The notes under the pieces: model-generated
Database searches by the model: none
What the model was told of the DNA's origin: nothing
What the model saw: only the letters and a program-made list of their open reading frames with translations
Part shown: in pieces, positions 37,233-41,978 of the stretch
Layout of the letters: the number at the start of each line of letters is the position of its first letter
How positions within the stretch are numbered: position 1 is the first letter of the stretch
Assembly (NCBI RefSeq): GCF_937123705.1
Contig: NZ_CAKZKO010000177.1
Coordinates: 1-41,978 of the forward strand
Reading direction: 5' to 3'
DNA from: an uncultured Paraglaciecola sp.
GTDB taxonomy: Bacteria; Pseudomonadota; Gammaproteobacteria; Enterobacterales; Alteromonadaceae
Length of the DNA stretch: 41,978 nucleotides
Position numbers and translations under genes: made by a program

Positions 37233-37241
37233 ATTCGGTAT

Positions 37242-39467
37242 TTATCCCGAGTTCGGGTTATTTAGCATGTTTTTAGCCTGTTCGACTATAAGTTCGCACG
37301 AGGGCAACACTTGATAACTCGCAGTCCCGAGGGGGATAAAGCTGTCGTGAGCGGTAATACGCTCGATTTTTCGGTTCAGATAGTCTGGGTCGTGCTCCAT
37401 CATTAAAGTAAGCAACGCCTCGCTAATGGAGCCTGTTTGGCGGCATTCGTCCACTATTAATACCTGTTTAATATCCCCTACCGCTTTGATTATGGCGGCT
37501 TCGTCTAGTGGGGCAAGCCAACGTAAGTCAATGACTGTGCAGTTAATTCCCGCATCAGCGAGTATTTTTTCGGCTTGGCGACTTAAATAATAACCATTGC
37601 CGTAGCTGACCATACATATATCTTTGCCTTGGCCATAACTTCCTAATTGCCCTAGTTTAATAGGGTTGGCGGTACTGGGCGGCTGATAATCAAATGACCA
37701 AAGGGTGTCACCTTCTTGGTGTAGATCTTTTTTCATATAGAGCGCAATAGGCTCGATAAAAATCACTACTCGCTGTTCTTCTTGGGCTAAACGCACCGAT
37801 TCACGGAGCATGTCTACGGCATCGGCACCATTTGATGGACACGCAATAATTAACCCCGGAATATCACGAAATACCGCAAAAGAGTTATCGTTATGAAAAT
37901 GCCCGCCAAAGCCTTTTTGATAAGCCAAACCTGCAATACGGATCACCATAGGGTTAGTGAATTGACCGTTTGAGAAAAAAGGTAGGGTTGCTGCTTCGCC
38001 GCGAATTTGATCTTCGGCATTATGCACATAAGCCAAAAATTGAATTTCTGGCATAGGCAAAAAGCCATTGTGGGCTAAGCCTATGGCCATTCCTAAAATG
38101 GATTGTTCATCTAATAAAGTATTGATGATCCGCTGCGGGCCAAACTTGTCTGATAACTTACTGGTAACATTGTAAACCCCGCCTTTTTTGCCAATATCTT
38201 CACCACACATCACGATATTTTGCTGTTCGGCCATTAAGTCGATCATGGCCCAATTTATTAATTTGGCGAGGTGTTGTTTCTTAGGTAGGTTGTGTTTTTC
38301 ATGACTAAATAGTGATTCTCGTTCAGCCTTGGATACTTTATTTTGATAAACCTTGTTTACCTTAGGTGGCACAATACTTTGTTTGATTTTCGCCGCGCTG
38401 GTTAATTTGGGCTTAGTGATCACCTGTTGGCTGATAGATTCAATGTTTTGAGCTACTTCATTATATAAATCAATTATTTGTGAGCCTGACATGCAGTTAT
38501 GTTTTAACAATATTGCCGCGCTAAACAGTAATGGATCATGAGCTTCGGTGTCTTCAATGTAGGCTTTGCTGCGATAAGTAAATTCAGAATCTGACCCCGC
38601 ATGACCCAATAAACGCACAGTGCGCATATGTAAAAACACCGGTTTACGCTGTATTCTGGCAATATCTACCGCTTGTTGGGTTTTGTGATAAGTGTCGAGT
38701 AAATCTAATCCGTCGCATTGGATATAATGGATCCCTGCACGGTGTTCAAAATTGGCCTGCACCCAGCCTTTTGGGGTGGCAGTGGAGATCCCAATACCGT
38801 TGTCTTCACAGATAAACACAATTGGCATGGGCACTGACTGAAATGCAGCCCATGCAGCCGCATTAATGGCACCTTGTGCGGTGGAATGATTCGACGAGGC
38901 ATCGCCAAAATTGCACATCACTACGCCGTCTTTTTCTAACACATTATCGACTTTTACTTTGCGCGATAAACTAATGCTAAAAGCTGTGCCAACTGCCTTG
39001 GGTAAGTGCGAGGCAATAGTGCTGGTTTGCGGAGGAATAAATAGGGTTTTACTGCCTAATACCTTATGCCTGCCGCCAGAAATAGGATCTTCCGACGATG
39101 CCGCAAAGCTCAACAACATATCGTACAAAGGGTTTTGATCTGGCACTTGCTTCGAACGCTGGATCACAAAAGCGCCACTTCGATAGTGTAAAAAAGCCAT
39201 ATCATTGGGACGAAAAGCCAGAGCACATGCAGCGTTACCCTCGTGGCCGGCACTGCCAATAGTATAAAAACTCTGACCTTGTTTTTGCATCACCCGTGAT
39301 TGAAAGTCGAGGTGGCGACTCATCACTTGTGATTCAAATAAATCGATTAATTGGGTATTCGACAAGCCCACATTTGTGGGAGTGAATGAAGAATTGACAG
39401 TGGGTAATGAATCAGACTCTATGGCCTCTATAATTTGTTGTTTAACCTTGATATTACGATCTTGCAT
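37242..39467 (-). CDS. Fused E1 alpha-beta 2-oxo acid dehydrogenase component (branched-chain type)
   Basis: One 741-residue chain joins the thiamine-diphosphate-dependent E1 alpha (about 1-350) and beta (about 395-741) subunits. The alpha part shows 'GSAGHEGNAACALAFRPND', a ThDP motif 'GDASSNHSTAQGAINAAAW...EDNGIGIS', and 'RLLGHAGSDSEFTYRSKAYIE', as in 2-oxoisovalerate dehydrogenase. The beta part shows 'GEDIGKKGGVYNVT', 'LLDEQSILGMAIGLAHNGFLPMPEIQF', 'GFGGHFHNDNSFAVFRDIPG' and 'DLRWLAPLD'. This decarboxylates a 2-oxo acid for an E2 lipoyl partner, but no E2 or E3 gene is in view. AAGG precedes the ATG at five bases. Branched-chain specificity is likely but not proven. Confidence 0.88.
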   Translation of the reverse strand: MQDRNIKVKQQIIEAIESDSLPTVNSSFTPTNVGLSNTQLIDLFESQVMSRHLDFQSRVMQKQGQSFYTIGSAGHEGNAACALAFRPNDMAFLHYRSGAFVIQRSKQVPDQNPLYDMLLSFAASSEDPISGGRHKVLGSKTLFIPPQTSTIASHLPKAVGTAFSISLSRKVKVDNVLEKDGVVMCNFGDASSNHSTAQGAINAAAWAAFQSVPMPIVFICEDNGIGISTATPKGWVQANFEHRAGIHYIQCDGLDLLDTYHKTQQAVDIARIQRKPVFLHMRTVRLLGHAGSDSEFTYRSKAYIEDTEAHDPLLFSAAILLKHNCMSGSQIIDLYNEVAQNIESISQQVITKPKLTSAAKIKQSIVPPKVNKVYQNKVSKAERESLFSHEKHNLPKKQHLAKLINWAMIDLMAEQQNIVMCGEDIGKKGGVYNVTSKLSDKFGPQRIINTLLDEQSILGMAIGLAHNGFLPMPEIQFLAYVHNAEDQIRGEAATLPFFSNGQFTNPMVIRIAGLAYQKGFGGHFHNDNSFAVFRDIPGLIIACPSNGADAVDMLRESVRLAQEEQRVVIFIEPIALYMKKDLHQEGDTLWSFDYQPPSTANPIKLGQLGSYGQGKDICMVSYGNGYYLSRQAEKILADAGINCTVIDLRWLAPLDEAAIIKAVGDIKQVLIVDECRQTGSISEALLTLMMEHDPDYLNRKIERITAHDSFIPLGTASYQVLPSCELIVEQAKNMLNNPNSG

Positions 39468-39635
39468 TATGCCTTTTGCCTTAAATCTACTTCGAGGATT
39501 GGGTATATTTTCCGATTTTTATTCGGTTTAAAAACAGTGCCTGCAAATCATAAGCATTATTTAGGCAAAGGAATAATACTAATAAACTTAATTTTTCAGG
39601 GTTTTTGCCCCTAGCCGATATAAGCGATTATGCAA

Positions 39636-40514
39636 TCAATTTTGTTGCTGATAAAACTGTCGAGCAACATTTACTTGGTCACACAATATTTTTATTTCGT
39701 CCAGCATTCGGGTAGTCATGCGATGCACTTTGTCGGCATCGGGATGCAGGATGAAGTTGTTCTTTACTGCCGGAATGTGAGGCCATTGTGACCAAGGTAA
39801 ACTGTCAGGGTCGCCCTTTGTGCTTTTGCTTGGTTGGATCACTACTTGCGGTAACGTGACTAGTACTTGCTCTAGTCCCACATTTGGGTAATCGTCTTTT
39901 GCATCTGCAAAAGGGTTTATTCCACCACACAATTCAATCTGTTGCTGTGGCCATGAATTTTGCGCTACGGTGCGAATAGGGCGCGACCATAACTCATAAA
40001 ACACCTTTATTTTCTGTTGGTTTGCGTAGTGTTGTTGCATAAAGGCAAGCTTAGCTAAATATTGCTCTGCTAAGGTGTTTGCTTGCTGGCTTCTGCCCGT
40101 TAGTTTTCCTAGCATTTGTAATTCTGTGGCGACATCTTCTAGGTTTTGAGGATTGGAATACACCACTTTGAGTTGATACTTTTCAAGTCTTGCAAGGTCA
40201 TCGGCTGGGTTGCCCGTTTTCCATGCAACGATTATATCTGGTTTAAGTTGCAGAATTTTTTCGATTTGTAACCTTGCGTAATTGCCAACAACCAATAGGT
40301 CTTTTGCGGCTGCGGGGTAGTCAGAATGAGCCGTAGTCGCAATGATTTGATCTCCTGCGCCAATTGCATAAAGAGATTCAACAATATGAGGTGCTAAGGC
40401 AATTATCCGCAATTTTTGTCTGTGGGTTTCATGAGTTTCGCTTGCAGCGGTGTTATTCACCCAACTGATATTAATCAGCAATAGGAGCAAAAGCCTAAGT
40501 TGCAGTATTCTCAC
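39636..40514 (-). CDS. btuF: Periplasmic vitamin B12-binding protein BtuF
   Basis: BtuF delivers cobalamin to the BtuCD ABC transporter. The protein of about 292 residues has a signal peptide (leucine-rich core 'LLLLLLINISWVNNTAA'), then 'RIIALAPHIVESLYAIGAGDQIIAT', 'VGNYARLQIEKILQLKPDIIVAWKTGNP' and 'VFYELWSRPIRTV', typical of class III binding proteins and of BtuF in particular. The GTG at 40514 overlaps the cobO stop as GTGA, which decides the start over a TTG at 40517. It is the last gene of the btuC-cobO-btuF unit on the minus strand. Confidence 0.92.
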   Translation of the reverse strand: MRILQLRLLLLLLINISWVNNTAASETHETHRQKLRIIALAPHIVESLYAIGAGDQIIATTAHSDYPAAAKDLLVVGNYARLQIEKILQLKPDIIVAWKTGNPADDLARLEKYQLKVVYSNPQNLEDVATELQMLGKLTGRSQQANTLAEQYLAKLAFMQQHYANQQKIKVFYELWSRPIRTVAQNSWPQQQIELCGGINPFADAKDDYPNVGLEQVLVTLPQVVIQPSKSTKGDPDSLPWSQWPHIPAVKNNFILHPDADKVHRMTTRMLDEIKILCDQVNVARQFYQQQN

Positions 40515-41113
40515 CAATCTATGCCTTGTTGCGCTTGAATGCCGTTGTCGAAAGCATGTTTAACTGACCTCACTTCGCTTACCGTATCAGCCATATCCAT
40601 GATGGCGCGATGACAGGCACGGCCAGTAATTATCACATGTTGATCTTTAGGCCTTGCAGTGAGTGCGCCTATGACCTCGTCTAAGTCGAGGTATTTGTAA
40701 CTCAGCATATAGGTGATTTCGTCGAGTAACACCAGATCGATACTTGGATCATTAAGTAAGGACTTACTATGCGACCATGCAGCTATGGCGGCCTTTTTGT
40801 CGGTCTCTTGGTCTTGGGTTTCCCATGTGAAACCTGTGCCCATTACATGAAAATTCACCCCGTTTTTCTCGAGTAAATTACGTTCGCCGCACTCCCAGCC
40901 GCCTTTTACGTATTGCACCACTGCGGCCGTTAATCCATGGCCTACAGCGCGCGCCACAGTGCCAAAACCAGAGGTGGACTTGCCCTTGCCATTGCCAGTG
41001 ACCACTAACAACAAACCTTTATCTTGGGTGGCGGCTTTGATGCGTTCATCGACTTTGGCCTTTTGTTGTTGCATGCGCGCTTTATGTTTCGCTTTATTTT
41101 CTGTATCTGTCAT
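40511..41113 (-). CDS. cobO: Cob(I)alamin adenosyltransferase CobO/BtuR
   Basis: The enzyme adds the 5'-deoxyadenosyl group of ATP to cob(I)alamin, making the coenzyme form that the riboswitch senses. The 200-residue protein has the P-loop 'VVTGNGKGKSTSGFGT' (about 38-53), 'YVKGGWECGE', the 'LVLLDEITYMLSYKYLD' block and 'VIITGRACHRAIMDMADTVSEV'. The ATG at 41113 has AGGAAT upstream and replaces an ATG at 41137 that adds eight residues. It sits between btuC and btuF, 20 bp after btuC stops. Confidence 0.95.
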   Translation of the reverse strand: MTDTENKAKHKARMQQQKAKVDERIKAATQDKGLLLVVTGNGKGKSTSGFGTVARAVGHGLTAAVVQYVKGGWECGERNLLEKNGVNFHVMGTGFTWETQDQETDKKAAIAAWSHSKSLLNDPSIDLVLLDEITYMLSYKYLDLDEVIGALTARPKDQHVIITGRACHRAIMDMADTVSEVRSVKHAFDNGIQAQQGIDW

Positions 41114-41133
41114 TTTTGATTCCTGCGTTTTTA

Positions 41134-41978
41134 TCAAAGGCGTCTTTGGTTCATTGCCACTAAAAAGAATACGCTACCCAATGCAGCGGTAATAATGCCG
41201 ATAGGGATTTCTTGACTGTCTATTGCAACGCGAGCTATCACATCCACCCACACCATAAAACAGCCACCGAGTAGCACACATCCGATTGTGATTACTCGGC
41301 TTGTGACCCCTAAATACGCCCGTACCATATGAGGGATCATCAAACCCACAAAGCCAATACCACCGCAATAGGCCACAATGCAAGCGGTAAGAGCCGCACA
41401 AATTGCTAAGGACAAATACCGTAAACGAGTTACATTTACGCCAAGTGTTTTAGCGTTGTCATCTCCAAGTAATAATGCATCCATATGAGGACCGTAAAGC
41501 AGTAAAATGACTACGCTTATCGTTATCACCGGCAATATCACCCAGGCATACCACATTTCGACTCTGGCAAGGCTACCCATCAACCAAAAAATCACTTTAT
41601 TTGCTGCGAATGGCTCGCCTAAGAACAAAATAAAATGACTTAAAGCGCTGAGCATAAAAGACACTGCAATGCCCGCCAATAACATGTGTTCGGCTTTGCT
41701 ACCAAATGTTTTTGTCGCCAATATCTGCACCAATACTACTGAGAACAGCGCGCCTAAAAACGCGGCAACAGGTAGCGCCAATGAAAAAGAAACATTTGGG
41801 AACAGTTGCATCAGACCAATTTGTTCGGCCAAATTGCTATCAAATAATAATGTCGCCAAACTAGCCCCGAGTCCGGCACCTGACACAATCCCAAACAAGT
41901 AGGGATCGGCCAAGCCATTGCGGGTTACATTCTGCAATGTGGCACCGGCTACCGCTAACCCAGCCCCTACTAAAAAAC
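41134..41978 (-). CDS. btuC: Vitamin B12 ABC transporter permease BtuC (N-terminus outside window)
   Basis: BtuC is the inner-membrane subunit of the cobalamin importer. The frame stays open to the window edge at 41978, so about 281 C-terminal residues are seen. The visible part starts in 'AVAGATLQNVTRNGLADPYLFGIVSGAGLGAS', a conserved block of the FecCD permease family, and has 'GGIGFVGLMIPHMVR' and 'QEIPIGIITAALGSVFFLV' near the end, with about eight hydrophobic helices. The FecCD family includes siderophore permeases, but the following cobO and btuF make cobalamin the probable substrate. The ATPase btuD, if in this operon, must lie upstream beyond the edge. Confidence 0.88.
   Translation of the reverse strand, partial: FLVGAGLAVAGATLQNVTRNGLADPYLFGIVSGAGLGASLATLLFDSNLAEQIGLMQLFPNVSFSLALPVAAFLGALFSVVLVQILATKTFGSKAEHMLLAGIAVSFMLSALSHFILFLGEPFAANKVIFWLMGSLARVEMWYAWVILPVITISVVILLLYGPHMDALLLGDDNAKTLGVNVTRLRYLSLAICAALTACIVAYCGGIGFVGLMIPHMVRAYLGVTSRVITIGCVLLGGCFMVWVDVIARVAIDSQEIPIGIITAALGSVFFLVAMNQRRL

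Overview
The window looks like a chromosomal segment of a marine gammaproteobacterium of the Alteromonadaceae (Glaciecola/Paraglaciecola/Alteromonas-like). This is inferred from the tsaD-folB-folK-uppP run divergent from rpsU, several TonB-dependent receptors, RdgC, PhoBR, and moderately AT-rich intergenic DNA full of short dispersed palindromic repeats. There is no rRNA, tRNA, phage, CRISPR array or transposase gene. The gene density and the coherent metabolic blocks indicate ordinary chromosome with small non-coding mobile repeats.

Layout. 1-3535: the start of rpsU (minus strand, cut by the window edge) diverges from tsaD, folB, folK, uppP and hinT; the last four are tightly packed and closed by a perfect hairpin. 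3550-7661: an M49-like lipoprotein peptidase, an HDOD protein, a repeat patch and rdgC. 7862-13181: an orphan sensor kinase diverges from phoB-phoR, followed by a serine beta-lactamase-like hydrolase. 13449-19082: a large secreted zinc metalloprotease, a class I photolyase and a Tat-exported PhoD-type phosphatase, the last a plausible PhoB target. 19083-19504: a tandem hairpin array at a convergent junction. 19505-23415: a TonB-dependent receptor and a conserved cytoplasmic protein of unknown function. 23653-28867: a TSUP permease converges on a betB-betA-BCCT unit for choline uptake and oxidation to glycine betaine, with no betI beside it.

The most interesting part is 28951-32776. A cobalamin riboswitch precedes a BtuB-like outer-membrane receptor. 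Its stop codon abuts the start of a lipoprotein with a cadherin-like domain and a probable beta-propeller. This recalls the BtuB-BtuG pair of Bacteroidetes but is in a proteobacterium, so it is a candidate surface corrinoid-capture partner. A second B12 block at the right edge (btuC, cobO, btuF, minus strand) supplies inner-membrane transport, periplasmic binding and adenosylation; btuD is not in view.

32997-37214 holds two orphan family-3 solute-binding proteins, a Tsx-like porin and an alpha/beta-hydrolase lipoprotein. It also carries two copies of a MITE-like element with 32-bp terminal inverted repeats, in opposite orientations around one solute-binding gene. The short copy is explained exactly by a 146-bp deletion of the long one. 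A fused E1 alpha-beta 2-oxo acid dehydrogenase (37242-39467) separates this region from the btuC block. All assignments come from reading the sequence; no database search was possible.
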